From Nectonema munidae (Eukaryota; Nematomorpha; Nectonematoida; Nectonematidae): a stretch of DNA of 64,000 bases. The DNA is taken from assembly GCA_030549495.1 (NCBI GenBank), contig JAUIRK010000288.1:496001-560000 (forward strand). The letters are read 5' to 3'. How positions within the stretch are numbered: position 1 is the stretch's first letter; each line of letters starts with the position of its first letter. Of this stretch, positions 12,312 through 24,924 are shown in pieces. The translations under genes and the position numbers were made by a program. A model generated the notes under the pieces. That model saw nothing but the letters and a program-made list of their open reading frames with translations, was not told where the DNA came from and searched no databases.

Positions 12312-15300
12312 TTAACCCTATTAGTGCTGGGCAAAATTTGTCCGCTCAGGTGCTGGGGGCGTAAAGTGGCCCCCCCCCCCCCCTATTTTTCTCAGATATT
12401 AATAAGTTTTTATAAATATTTTTAATGTTACATATATATTTCAACTATGCTGAATTCAGTGGTGATGTTCATTTTTTATGAAAATCATTCAAACCTGTCA
12501 AAAAAAGTGATTTACATGTGACAACTCATCTCAAAAAAGAAAATTTTTATCTAAATAATTATATAATGTTTTTTACACACATATACCCATTTTCAAGTAG
12601 GCTGTGTTTACTGGTTATATTCCTTTTTTTTATTATAAAAAATTAGTCAAACCTGACAAAATAATTTAAATATTACAGCCCATGTCAAAATTAAAATTTT
12701 TATTCTTTTAAAGTTTTTTATACATTATAAGTATGCAGAATTTAATGGTGATGTTCATTTTTTATGAAATCAATAAAACCTGTCAAAAAATCGATTAAAC
12801 CTGTAAATCAATGTCAAATACATAAACATAAAAATAACTTCTACTTGCAGTATTTCTCTGGTAATTATTTTCTTAATTAAAACCAACTTTAGGTGTTTAA
12901 TTCACTCAAAATATTTCATTCTACAGTAACTTATGTAACTCGATAGGACCTCCATCCTATTGGCTACAAATTCGTTATCGGCTCGTAGTCTCTACGTCAT
13001 ATTATAATTTACAGTATACAATTTTGGTATTCATTCTATGATGATCCTTTCTTGGTAGCTCTTTTTTCATTAGAAATTTATATTCTTCAATGTTTGTTCG
13101 AAAATTTTTTTATAAGGATAAAATTAGTTTTTTCCTCTCTCAAAGAATCTTCTTGATGATCTTAGACTTTTTTTTATCAGTATCGTGTATTTTATTATCA
13201 GGAAAAATTATCTCTTTGACACAAAAGGAAAAAGATTGACAAATTCCATTTAAATTAAAAATATCTTGATAGTGACTAAATTCTCACATATTGGCATCTG
13301 TGCCATTTTTGATAAATCTGACCTATTCTAAATTTTCAGATTTCCTACCCATCTTAGCTAAATGTTAACTGTAATCCTAGATGATAAGCTATAGATTTAA
13401 ATATTTTTCATTTGTAAAAGAGGAACTTTTTTTCACAGTCAAAATATTTTTTGAAGCATGTAATATTATATAATTAAACCACTTCCTAGTTCATTAGAAC
13501 ATTGTAGATCTTCCATTTAGTCAAGATACATATTTTATTTAATTATTTGTTTTGATCACATGTTCTCTTTTCAATTAGTTTTCAACTTGGTTCCTTCTCT
13601 CATACAAATTTTCAAAAGATTTTATAATACTTTTTATTTTTTTTTAATAAATATTTCATACCTAAGATGATTGTAGAAAGTATTATAAGCCAAAATATAC
13701 AAAAAAAAAGTATATTTTTACTATATACCTAATATGCAGCCATTTTTTGAAATTTTTTTACAGAACTGTTTTTCAGGCATACATTACTAATTCAATTGCC
13801 ACTTCGAGATATTTTTTAACAGTATTATCCAAAATCCAGTACAGAAATAAAATAAGCATAGTCGATTTGGTATAAAACAGATATTTTATTTTTTTGAAAA
13901 TATTTTTGAAAACAGTATCTAGAAGTAAACCGCAAATCTGATTCAAGCTTTCAGATATTTTAAAATCATAAATGCCAAACCTGAGTCCAAAAATGAAACC
14001 AGAATCTTCCATTTGGCATAAAAACAGATATTTTATTTAAATTTCAAAAATATATCTGTAGACATTAGACGTAAATCGAAAATTTGATTGACACTTTCAG
14101 ACATTTAAAACCTCTAAATGCAAAAAATGATTTCAAAAATAAAAATTATCATGTTCGAATTGGTATAAAAACATAAATATAATGTAAAATTAGAGAGAAT
14201 ATTTTGGGATATAGTTTTCAGACATAAACCGCAAATTTGATTGACACTAGCAGTAAAACCTCTAAATGTGAAAAATGAGTTCAGAAATGAAAACAGCATG
14301 GTTGATTTGGTATAAAACATATATTTCATTGTAAAATTTGAATGAATGTATTTGGAGACAATTTTTAGAAGTAAACCGCAAATTTAATGAACACTTATAG
14401 GTATTTTCAAATCCTAAACGTAAAAAATGAGTCCAGAAATGAAACCAGCATGTCCGATTTAGTATTAACACATATGTTTTTATGTAAAATGTGAAGGAAT
14501 GTTTTTGGAGACAATTTTCAGAAGTAAACCGCAAATTTGATTAACACTTATAAGTATTTCCAAATCCTAAATTTAAAAAATGAATTCAAAAATGATGATC
14601 GATTTGGTATAAAAACAAATATTTTATGTAAAATTTATAGAATATTTTTGGAGATAGCTTTTAGAAGTAAACCGCAAATTTTGACTGATATTTTAAAACC
14701 TCTAAATGTGACAAATGAGTTCAGAAATGAAAACAGCATGGTTGATTTGTTATAAAAACATATATTTAATGTAAAATTTGAATGAATGTTTTTGGAGATA
14801 ATTTTTAGAAGTAAACCGCAAATTTGATTAACACTTATAGGTATTTTCAGATCCTAAACGTAAAAAATGAGTCCTGAAATGAAACCAGGATGGCCGATTT
14901 TGTATAACACATATAATTTATGTAAAATTTGAATGAATGTTTTTGGATACAATTTTTAGAAATAAACCGCAAATTTGATTAACACTTATAGGTATTTTCA
15001 CATCCTAAATGTAAAAAATGAGTTCAGAAATGAAAACAGCATGATTGATTTGGTATAAAAACATATATTTCATGTAAAATTGAGAGAATATTTTTAGAGA
15101 TAGCTTTTAGAAGTAAACCGCAAATTTGATTGACATTGACAGATATTTTAAAACCTATAAATGTCAAAAATGAGTTCAGAAATGAAAACAGCATGGTTGA
15201 TTTGGTATAAAAACATATATTTAATTGTAAAATTTGAATGAATGCATTTGGAGACAATTTTTAGAACTAAACCGCAAATTTAATTATCACTTATAGGTAT

Positions 15301-16073
15301 TTTCACATCCTAAACGTAAAAAATGAATCCAGAAATGAAACCATCATGGCCGATTTAGTATAACACATATATTTCATTGTAAAATTTGAATTAATGTTTT
15401 TGGAGATAATTTTTAGAAGTAAACCGCAAATTATAGGTATTTTCAGATCATAAACGTAAAAAATGAGTCCTGAAATGAAACTAGCACGGCCGATTTAGTA
15501 TAACACATATATTTTATGTAAAATGTGAAGGAATGTTTTTGGAGACAATTTTCAGAAGTAAACCGCAAAATTTGATTAACACTTATATGTATTTTCAAAT
15601 CCTAAATGTAAAAAATGAATCCAGTAATGAAAACAACATGACCGATTTAGTATAAAAACATATATTTTATGAAAAATGTGAAGGTATATTTTATTAGATA
15701 TATTTTTGATCAATCAAAATTTTGATTGACATTTTCTAAAAAGTAGCCATGATTATTGAAAAAATTAAATATATAAAGTGTTATGCGTTCCAAACTGTAT
15801 ATAATTATAAATTTTTAGGGTATTATTTAATATAGATCCTAAGTTATAAGGTTAGGTACAGATAATGTCAAAATTTTAATTTTTTATATTGATTGACAGT
15901 TTTAGACATGAAGGGGTCATTCAACTATTATGAAAATGGATTCAAAAGATGCAGCTACGGATTTTAGGAAAAGTCACAATATTTGAAGGGATATGATTCG
16001 GCCAAATTTTTACAATTAATTTTTTAGTGAAGGGGGCTTTACGCCCCCCCCCCCCCAGCACTAATAGGGTTAA
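12312..16073 (+). mobile_element. Non-autonomous piggyBac-like element, copy 2 (complete)
   Basis: TTAA (12312-12315) is followed by ccctattagtgctggg and, at the other end, by its inverse (cagcactaataggg, ending 16069) and TTAA (16070-16073). A TTAA duplication with termini starting CCC is the piggyBac signature. The 3754 bp body has no coding frame. It contains two to three 145 bp units near the left end and about eleven 150 bp units at 13920-15720. C-runs of 13-14 bases lie near both ends, on the same strand. Orientation is opposite to copy 1. Confidence 0.88.
13920..15720. repeat. Tandem array, unit about 150 bp, about eleven copies
   Basis: Each unit contains agaagtaaaccgcaaatttg, cacttataggtattttca, aaaaaatgagtccagaaatg and gatttggtataaaa. 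Unit starts recur near 13928, 14229, 14375, 14525, 14668, 14815, 14966, 15116, 15269, 15421 and 15561. It belongs to piggyBac-like copy 2; copies 1 and 3 have about six and seven units. Confidence 0.85.
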
Positions 16074-16228
16074 GGCTAAGTTTCAACTAAATTAAAAAGC
16101 AAGAGAATGATGATGGCAGAAGAGGAGAATTAAGAGGAAGAAGTTGATGATGTTAGGATAAAGAGCAAATGGATGTAATTGAAGAAGAAAGTAAAGATAA
16201 ATAAGGTGATGTTGTTAGGGCGAAAAGG

Positions 16229-16903
16229 AGAGCTAGGTTAGGCATAGTGGGTAATCTGGCCTCTATAGGAGTCCGCTTGTAGGACCGTTTAAACATTCCA
16301 ATATTAAAACATATATCCTAGGGACGACATTTAGGGATGGAGTCAAATTCCAGTGGTAGATTGTTCCTAACCTAGCATGCCTTAAATTATGTATATCTTT
16401 CTTAACCCTATAACATGTATCAAATATTATTTATTAATAATATATAAGATATTGCATGCCTTCAAACGCTTCTATTTTTGTAGCATATACCTTTTATAAT
16501 CATATTCTTTTATTTAGGAACAAGATACATTCCGTTGTGCCGGTTTTTTACCCTGGTTTTCTTCCTCTGAAGAATTCAAAGGTTTTTACGGTTAGGTAGT
16601 GCTCTAGCGACGCGATTCTACGTGGTTAGTAATCAAGCTATCACTAGACAATAAGTTTGTTTCCTAAATTGAGAGCGTTCGCGTTAGGATTGTATCTTTC
16701 ACTCAGTTGTATTTATATATTGTAACATAAATTCTTGTAAAATAATATATATAACAAGGTATAGCTATTCTTTTGTAACAAGGGCCGATATGTGTTTAGT
16801 GGGATGGAAAGTCCAGTTATACTTGGACTCAGCATTCCGGGCGGGCCACGATATCCGAAAGGATGGGTGCGAACGTCACAAAACAACTTAATTAATTAAT
16901 TAA
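16229..16903 (+). mobile_element. Retroposon (LINE or SINE 3' part) with target duplication
   Basis: A 14 bp duplication, ttagggcgaaaagg, flanks the insert exactly (16215-16228 and 16904-16917). The insert ends in a (TTAA)n-like tail (cttaattaattaattaa). The 675 bp body is richer in GC than its surroundings and has no long frame. The part at 16790-16880 (gggccgatatgtg...gggcgggccacgat) looks like a structured 3' end. The precise family is not recognised. Confidence 0.75.
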
Positions 16904-16917
16904 TTAGGGCGAAAAGG

Positions 16918-17220
16918 CGAAGGGTGATCATTTAAGAAGAAAGTGGAGGAGAAGAAGAAGAAGATGATTTAGTAAAGAATGGTGCAGGGAGATGGTGAGA
17001 TTATGAAGATGAAGAAAATGGTAATGATGATGAAGTGAAAGAGAAGCCTACGACTTCTCGTGGCGGATTGAACGATGCAGAAGATGTAGAGAGATTGAGA
17101 GAGACAATCTGTAGGGAAATTGGAAATATATATATACGGATTCAGAAGATGATGAAGAAGAAAAAGGAGATAAGGATTATGTAGTAAGGCAATTAGATGA
17201 ATCGCTGGATGGTATGGATA
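16918..17220. other. Purine-rich stretch, continuation of the retroposon target
   Basis: The sequence is rich in GAA/GAT/AAG (the reverse strand is pyrimidine-rich, with one 84-codon hydrophobic frame). Similar purine-rich sequence at 16100-16214 is the other side of the same target. It may be a decayed acidic coding region or simple sequence; I cannot tell. Confidence 0.4.
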
Positions 17221-17640
17221 CAAGTAAGATTTGTCTTTTTTTTTTTTATAAAAAATACTTTTTTTTTTTTTATTAAAGCATTTTTTATTTTTTTTGGAAA
17301 AATAATTTTTTTTTTTAAAAAAGAAAGGAAAAGGACAAGAAGAAGGAGAGGAAGAAAAATATGATGTGTGTGTGTAGTGTTTTTTTTGAGAAGAGATAAA
17401 AAAATATAATAAAAATTTTAAATATTATAAAAAAAAATAAAAAATTTTTTTTTAAATATATATATATATAAAAAAAAAAAAATATAAAAAAAAAACAACA
17501 AAAAAAAAAAAAAAGAAGAAGAATTTTTTTTTTTTTTTTTTTTTTTTTTTATATTTTTTTTTTTTTTTTTTTTTTTCTTCTCTCCTCCCCTCTCCTCTTA
17601 AAATTAAAATTTATTTATTTTTATTTTAATTTTAATAATT
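17221..17640. repeat. Low-complexity poly-T/poly-A tract, possibly an assembly artefact
   Basis: Long T and A runs alternate (for example T runs near 17530-17575 and A runs near 17465-17515) with short purine islands. No biological element is recognisable. The neighbouring sequences are unrelated to each other, as expected at a low-quality join. Confidence 0.6.
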
Positions 17641-17669
17641 TTTATAAAAATAAAAATTTTAATATCACA

Positions 17670-18080
17670 AGACTAAACCCATGTCAGTTAATGACTAAAT
17701 CTCGTAATAGTTGAAAAATACATGTCCGTAAAGGCATGAAATCTCTGGTCAGATTTAACTACTGTCTGTTAATGATTAAATCTACTGTAGGACCAAAATA
17801 AATTAAATAAAGTTAAAAAACTTAAAAAAAAAACCCATTTTATTAATAAAAATTTCTTAAAATTTTAAAAAAAATTCCGTAAAGGCATGAAATCTCTGGT
17901 CAAATAAATGTCAGTAAATGTTTAAATCTCCTAATAGTAGCAAAATATATGTCAGTTAATTTAAAAATCTTCTAATAGGAGCTTAATAAATGTCCGTAAA
18001 GTCATGAAAACTCCGTTCAGTCTAAACCAATGTCAGTTAATGACTAAATCTACTGTAGTCCCAAAATAAATATTGGTAAA
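17670..18080. repeat. Satellite with subunits of about 41 bp
   Basis: Subunits alternate between atgtcagttaatgactaaat and atgtccgtaaaggcatgaaa types, each followed by a related 20 bp half. About eight are visible, with one interruption by an AT-rich stretch near 17800-17870. No coding frame is present. Confidence 0.75.
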
Positions 18081-18720
18081 AACCGCTATATCTCCGAAAT
18101 TATAAAAGATATTCAAATTCTAATTGCTTGGAATCTACGCCTAAAACTGACCTAGAAACAACAAATAAATTATTGATTTTGAATATTTTAAAATTTCCCT
18201 TTTTTTTATTTTTAGTCCAAACTTTATAAAATCTCATAACTGCCCAGTCAAAACTACAAGTCCAATCTTTCTCAAACTTAACATAGTAGTTTATAACTAA
18301 ACTCTACAACATATTCACTTATTGTTTGGCTCACGTTCCTTCAGGTCCAATTTTTAAAAAATTTCTAATACATAACTGCCCAGCCAAAAAAACTACAAGT
18401 ACAATATTTCTGAAACTTAACACTAATAGTTTATAACGGTATTCTACACCATATTCACTGATTGTTTTCCAAAATTTTGAATTTTTGACCCTATTCGAGT
18501 CCCCATAGTTCGGGAATGGTATGATATAAAAAAATTGATTGCATCGTTGAAATCAATATCAATAACTACATGAGATTTACTTATTGTATTGCTCACGTTG
18601 CCTCAGATCCAAATTTTGGGACATTTTGGTCCAAATATCTTGGGATCGATACAAGATATGGAAAACGAAATGCATCTTTAGAATCAGCCCTTAAAACTAC
18701 CCCAGAATACACAATAAAAA
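18080..18720. repeat. Imperfect direct repeats of about 120 bp
   Basis: The block 18236-18360 (aactgccca, aactacaagt, ttataac, attcact.attgttt) recurs at 18365-18475. The words gctcacgtt and ccaaat recur again near 18590-18650. It looks like decayed satellite. The following 18720-19140 has no recognised feature. Confidence 0.55.
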
Positions 18721-19139
18721 TATATTGAAAAAAATTTATTTTATTCAAAAAAATTATGAAACTTCAATTCATTTATCAACCCATTGAAATTTTGTTGAAA
18801 AAATGTTAATGTATAACATATGAAACGCTGGTCACAAACGCTATATTTTTAAGCGATTCACATCTGAATCACTGATCATAGGTGGGATTAAAAGTTTCAA
18901 GACTTTTTACCTTAATCCAAATAGGTATATTTACCCATTTTTATGCTTCAAGGACCATGTCTAACGAAACTATAACAAAAACATATCACACTAAATTCCT
19001 TTAATGTTCTTACTCCTCCTACTTAATCATTAATCAAGGATCAAATCCTCTCTTTCTTTCCTCTCTCACTCCTTTTTCCTCATCAATCAAACTGTATACA
19101 ATACAGTCACATCATAACACTTTCCCTATCAATATTGTT

Positions 19140-19920
19140 GTAAGTACTCGATGCTCGTCCACAAAACTAAATTTCGTCGACAAAAAAATAATATTTTATC
19201 AAGAGCCAAATGAGTTTATTAGAAATATAAATTTATTATAGATAAAATATTGAATATTTCAAGTTATTTAGTTGTTGAAAGTAACACCAAATTTCGTCCA
19301 CAAAACGAGATTTCCTCGACAATCAAAATATTTTAACAAGATAGAAAAGATTTTATTCAAAATATAAATTTATTATAGATAATATATTGGAAATCTTAAG
19401 TTATGTAGTTGTCGAAAGAAACATAAAATTTTGTCTACAAAACGAGATTTCGTCCACAACTAAAATAATATTCTATCAATAGCCGAAAGAATTTATTAGA
19501 AATATAAATTTAAATAGATAAAATATTGAAAATTTTTACTTATTTAGTTGTTGAAAGAAACACTTCGCCAGAAAATAAAATTTCATCGACAACCAAAATA
19601 ATATTTTATCAAGTTTCAGAAAAGTTTAATTGATAAAATATTAAAAATTTCAGGTTATTTAGTTGTCGAAAGAATATTGAAAATTTTTACTTATTTAGTT
19701 GTTGAAAGAAACACTTCGCCAGAAAATAAAATTTCATCGACAACCAAAATAATATTTTATCAAGTTTCAGAAAAGTTTAATTGATAAAATATTAAAAATT
19801 TCAGGTTATTTAGTTGTCGAAGAATATTTTATCAAAAGCCAAAAGAGTTTATTCAGAATATAAATTTAATATAGATAAAATATCAAAATTTCATTTTATT
19901 TTGTTGTTGAAGTATTCATG
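19140..19920. repeat. Satellite array, unit about 136 bp
   Basis: Units carry aataatattttatcaag, tttattagaaatataaattt, tatagataaaatattga and ttatttagttgttgaaag. Starts recur near 19188, 19326, 19463, 19597 and 19747. A recent unit duplication makes 19527-19671 almost identical to 19675-19820. No coding frame is present. Confidence 0.8.
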
Positions 19921-22590
19921 ATTATGTGATGGCAAGGGATATATTTTGTTCTCTCATTTTTCTTTCTCTATGTCACATGTATTTCAATAAAATTTCTTTC
20001 TTTTTACTTTCTTCAAAGAAAATGTTATATTTTTAACTTTTCTTCTTTTTAAAAATTTTCCGATTTTTTTTGGTAAGCAGACCTAATATTTTTATAAACC
20101 TCTTTAAAAATGTCAGCCTAAAATTATTAAAAGTATTTCGTTTTTTATAATTTCCTTGCGTGTGACTTACTTTAGTTTTATCCATTTCGTGGTATTAACC
20201 TTAATTTGCATAGTGATAAAAACTTTTATATTTATAAAAAAAAGTGAACTTTTATTTTTTAATTTATTTTATTCAATAAAAATAATTAGGATCAATTTTG
20301 AGTTAGTCTTTTTTATCTAATTTTAAACCCATCATAGATTAGATTTTAGAGTTAGTGTTAGTAAAACAGGTAAAGTGATTTGATTTTAGAGTTAGTATTA
20401 GTATTAACAAAATATGATTTTAATTTTAGAGTTAGTAACAAACCCTGATTTTAATTTTAAAGTTTATTACGTGTAAATGATTATAATTTCCAAGCTCCAT
20501 AAACACATGACATGTAGCCACTGATTTAATTCTAAATTTGATTTGGCAAAAAAAGAATTTTGCCTAATAGGCTTTGATGTTTTATATTTTTCACAATTTT
20601 TATTACTGCATTTCCGTTGAAGTTCTTTTATTCCAATTCGTTGAAGTACAATAATCACAATTCAATTGGTTGAACAAAAGATTTTTTGCTTCAAAAAGTT
20701 TATAATTTTTATATTGTCACTTTCATTAATTATTTTCAACAAAAAGTCAGGATCAAAAAAAATGCCTTAGAGTCGTCTGCTTAATTTTCATTAGATAAGT
20801 TCGAAAAAAATCCATGTTCAACAAGAAATAAAAAACTAAAAAAAAACTCGAATTTTGAAATAAATTTTTTTTTTGAATTTTTTTTTAAACTTTTTGAGAG
20901 AAATTTCGGAAATCACGATCGAGTATAGAACTCTGAAAACGTTCTGGACTCAGATTCTACACTTGGTCCCATTATTATCAACAATCAAAGCATAGAATTG
21001 AAGTTGTTTTAGAGCAAGAAGTTTGCTTCAACTTTCTTAAATTTTGACGTTGACATTTTTGTGGAAATATTTTTTTTGAATGTCTATGCTTTTTATCATT
21101 CCATATTCAAAAAATCTTGAAAAGCTGATTGAATATATAATGTTTTCTTAAGTTATGAAGAAACAAATCGAAAACATCTCTAACAGCAACAGATTTATAA
21201 TTTTTTGGCGTTCTATCCCTTCGCTTATTACCAATAGTAATGTGTTAAAGAAGACAAATTATATTTCTACACATACAGCATCTAAAAAATGGCCTGCTGT
21301 CTTTTAAAAATAATAATCAGAAAACAGTTGAAAAAACAGAAAGACAAAATATAAGTGGATGTAGATAAAAACTAATATAATAGTTACAAATTTAGACCGT
21401 TTGCTAAAATAGGATGTATGTACAACTCAGTGGCGCATATCCTCAAAAATTCATCTTAAAAGACCTGAAAAATAAAAAGGGACTCGATTAAAAAGCGTCT
21501 GCCTAATTTTTGACTTTCAATATCGGATCAGCTAAAAAGAGCCAATTTTTATTTTGTAAGTTTTTTTTTAAATATTTAATTTCATTTTTGAGAGATTCCA
21601 ATTTCAAAGAATTTTCCAATATTTAATCCGTCTTATCATCTATAAAATATTATTTAAAATATTTTGAAAGTAAAATTTAGCTATTTTATCAGTATTATTT
21701 TTATTATATTGGTAGTTCGCTACAAATTCATTCTGAATTTATCAATGTAGTAGAATTTAAATGTTTACCATTAAAAATTGGCGTTAAATTTATTAAGTTT
21801 TTAGTATATTGAGTCGGAGACGAATTTTTTATGTACTATGCTTGGAGTTGGATATGTTTCCTCCGGTCATGCAAATTGTCAAAACGGCGCGTAAGAAGTG
21901 ACCCGCCTACCCAGTACGGAAAACCAGAATCATGTCAAAGATGAAAAACACTCATCAAGACTTCCAATTTACAACGAGCTGTGCTGTCACCTCGTCACGC
22001 AGAACACTATATGGCTTCAATTTGAGGCCAATCTCTTAAAATAAAGTAGACAAGCATATTTAACCGAAAAATTCATTTAATTTTTCTTAATCGACTGAGA
22101 CTCTAAAAAGCGTTGACTCTTACTGCCTACTCGTTTTCGCAGTTCATAACTAATCCTTAAGCTTGATTTTTCTGGCGTAAGTTCCTAGAAAATATGTTCT
22201 TCGATAAAACTACCCTTTTCTGATCTTCTCATTTCAAGTAATGGATAAGGTTTGTGCTGTTTTCCTCATATCCTCATTTACTTTTCGCCGTGCGTCTTTC
22301 ATTTTTTTGAATATTGGTTGAGTTATTTTGATGCTTCCTTCTAGTTTTACCTTACACAAACATAGTAATCTTATAAAAATTGAAAAAACTATGATTTTCA
22401 TCAATAAATCATTTATTTTTCAATTTAAAGTAAGATGATGTTGATCTCTTGTGTTTCAAAAATTGTTCAATTTTCTATTTTTTCAAAGAAAGAAAACATA
22501 TATTACTTTTAAGCAGAAGTCAATGCCAAGTGAATTTTTGATTGCTATTATTAAAAAAATTTTCTTTCATATTTCTATTCTCGTCATTAC
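19920..22590. other. AT-rich DNA with no recognised feature
   Basis: Only short frames occur. A small tandem region near 20330-20460 repeats gattttagagttagt-type words. The stretch 21840-22020 is slightly GC-richer but has no convincing frame. Confidence 0.4.
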
Positions 22591-22594
22591 CTAC

Positions 22595-22747
22595 CTCATG
22601 GATTCGCGTCCTTTCAATTCCGAAAGTGTAGGAAGTGCGGATTTTTGAATGCGAAAATGAAAATAAACAATTAAGATTCCTTGTGACTTTCTTTTGAAAT
22701 GAGATGAGGGGAGCGATCGTGCGAGCTCCTGATTTGCCTTCTTTCAT
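22595..22747 (-). CDS. Candidate first exon of the - strand gene
   Basis: An ATG at 22747 opens a frame MKEGKSGARTIAPLISFQKK that reaches, after 51 whole codons, a strong donor (gag then gtaggt, from 22594). Its phase 0 exit fits the phase 0 entry of the exon at 5015. The sequence here is less AT-rich than its surroundings. No similarity supports it; the 17.6 kb intron it implies would contain both inverted piggyBac-like copies. Confidence 0.3.
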
Positions 22748-23160
22748 AACTGCCCGACATAAATGCGAAGCGAAACAAAATCCCCCACCCCAATTAATTA
22801 TCGATGGCTACGCCTTTAATTAATGAGTACTAATTGTTCAACGCTAGCCTCTAAAGTATTTAGTTTTTACTGCCTTAGCTTTAAGAATAACGATGGCGTG
22901 GGAAGTAGAATCCGTATATACGAATTTCCAACGATCGTTGACCTTTATTTTAATATAATCAAGATTTGTTACATCTAAAAGAAGTTAATTTAAAAGTAAA
23001 AAGGTATAAATGTTGCGTTTAAAAGGCATACACGTTGAATTTAAGTTTTCCTTAGTTATAACTAAAATTTTTGCTTTTCTATTTCAATTGATACAAAAAC
23101 GCATGATCAGTTTCGCTTTGTGAAGATAATAGTTGAATGAAAGTAAAACAAATATTTGAA
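22748..23160. promoter_or_regulatory. GC-elevated block, possible divergent promoter area
   Basis: Between the candidate first exon of the - strand gene and piggyBac-like copy 3, the sequence at 22680-22950 is clearly less AT-rich than its surroundings, contains few repeats and has homopurine/pyrimidine words such as atcccccaccccaatt. This would fit a promoter for the - strand gene, but no core element is certain. Confidence 0.25.
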
Positions 23161-24924
23161 TTAACCCTATTAGTGCTGAGCTAAATTTTTCCGCTCAAGT
23201 GATAAGGTACTGAAGTTAAATCAATTTAAATTTATAATTATCTTGATAGTGACTAAATTCTCACATATTGGCATCTGTGCCATTTTTGATAACTCTGACC
23301 TATTTTAAATTTTCACATTTCCTACCAATCTTAGTTAAATGATAATTGTAATCCTAGATGATAGATTTAAAGATTTTTCATTTGTAAAAGAGGAACGTCT
23401 TTTTCACGGTCAAACTTTTTTGAAGCACCCAATATTAGATCATTACACCACTTCCTAGTTCAATAGAACATGGTAGATCTTCCATTTAGTCAAGATACAT
23501 ATTTTTTTTTAATTATTTCTTTTGATCACACGTTCTCTTTTCAATTAGTTTTCAGGTTACTTCCTTCTCTCATACTAATCTTCAAAAGATTTTATAGTAC
23601 GTTTTGTTTTTTAAATAAATATTTCATAAGCTAGATAATTTAATAAGGTATTATAAGCCAAACATACAAAAAAATATTTTTACTATTTAACGATTTTTTT
23701 AAATTTTTTTACAGAACTGATTTTCAGACATACATCACTAATTCAATTGTCACAACCGTATTGGCCAACTTTGAGTACAGAAATAAAATAAGCATAATCG
23801 ATTTAGTATAAAAATAGATAGTTTATTTGAAGGAGATAATTTATTTTTTTGAAAATATTTTTGGACAGTATCTAGAAGTAAATCTTATCTGATTGAAGCT
23901 TTTAGATATTTTAAAACCATAAATGCTAAAAACAGTCCAAAAATGAAACCAGCATCTTCCATTTGGCTTAAAAACAGATATATTTAAATTTAAAAATATT
24001 TCTGTAGACCTTAGACGTAAATCGAACCTTTGATTAACCTGTTCAGACATTTTAAAACCTTTAAATGCAAAAACAAATTAAAATTAGAGAGGATATTTTT
24101 GGAGATAGTTTTTAGAAATAAACCGCAAATTTGATTGACAATGACAGATATTATGAGACCTCTAGATGCGAAAACTGAGTTCAGAAATGAAACCAGCATG
24201 ATCGATTTGGTATAAAACCATATATTTCATGTAAAATTTGAATGGATGTTTTTGGAGATAATTTTTAGAAATAAACCGCAAATTAGATTAAAACTTATAG
24301 GTATTTTCAAATGATAAATGTAAAAAATGAGTTCATAAATGAAACTAGCATGGTTGATTTGGTATAAAAATTTATATTTCATATAAAATTTGAGATATTT
24401 TTGAAAACAGTTTTCATTGACGCTTGCAGATATCTTCAAGCCGTAAAAGTAAAAACTGAGTCCAGAAATGAAACTAGCATGCTTGATTTGGTATAAAACA
24501 TATTTCATCTAAAATTTGAGAGAATATTTGTAGAGATAGTTTTCCGACTTAAACCGCAAATTTGATTGACACTGACAGATATTTTAAGACCTCTAAATGT
24601 GAAAACTGTGTTCAGAAATGAAAACATCATGATCGATTTGGTATAAAACCTTATATTTCATGTCAAATTTGAATAAATGTTTTTGGTGACAATTTTTAAA
24701 AGTAAACCGCAAATTTGATTAACACTTATAGGTATTTTGAAATCATAAATGTAAAAAATGAGTCCAGTAATGAAACCAACATTTTGATTACATTTTCTAA
24801 AAAGAAGCCATGATTATTGAAAAAATTAAATATATTAAGTGCTATGCGTTCAAAACTGTATATAATCATTAATTTCAAAGTACTATATATAATTTAGACC
24901 CTAAGTTTTAAGGTTAACTACAGG

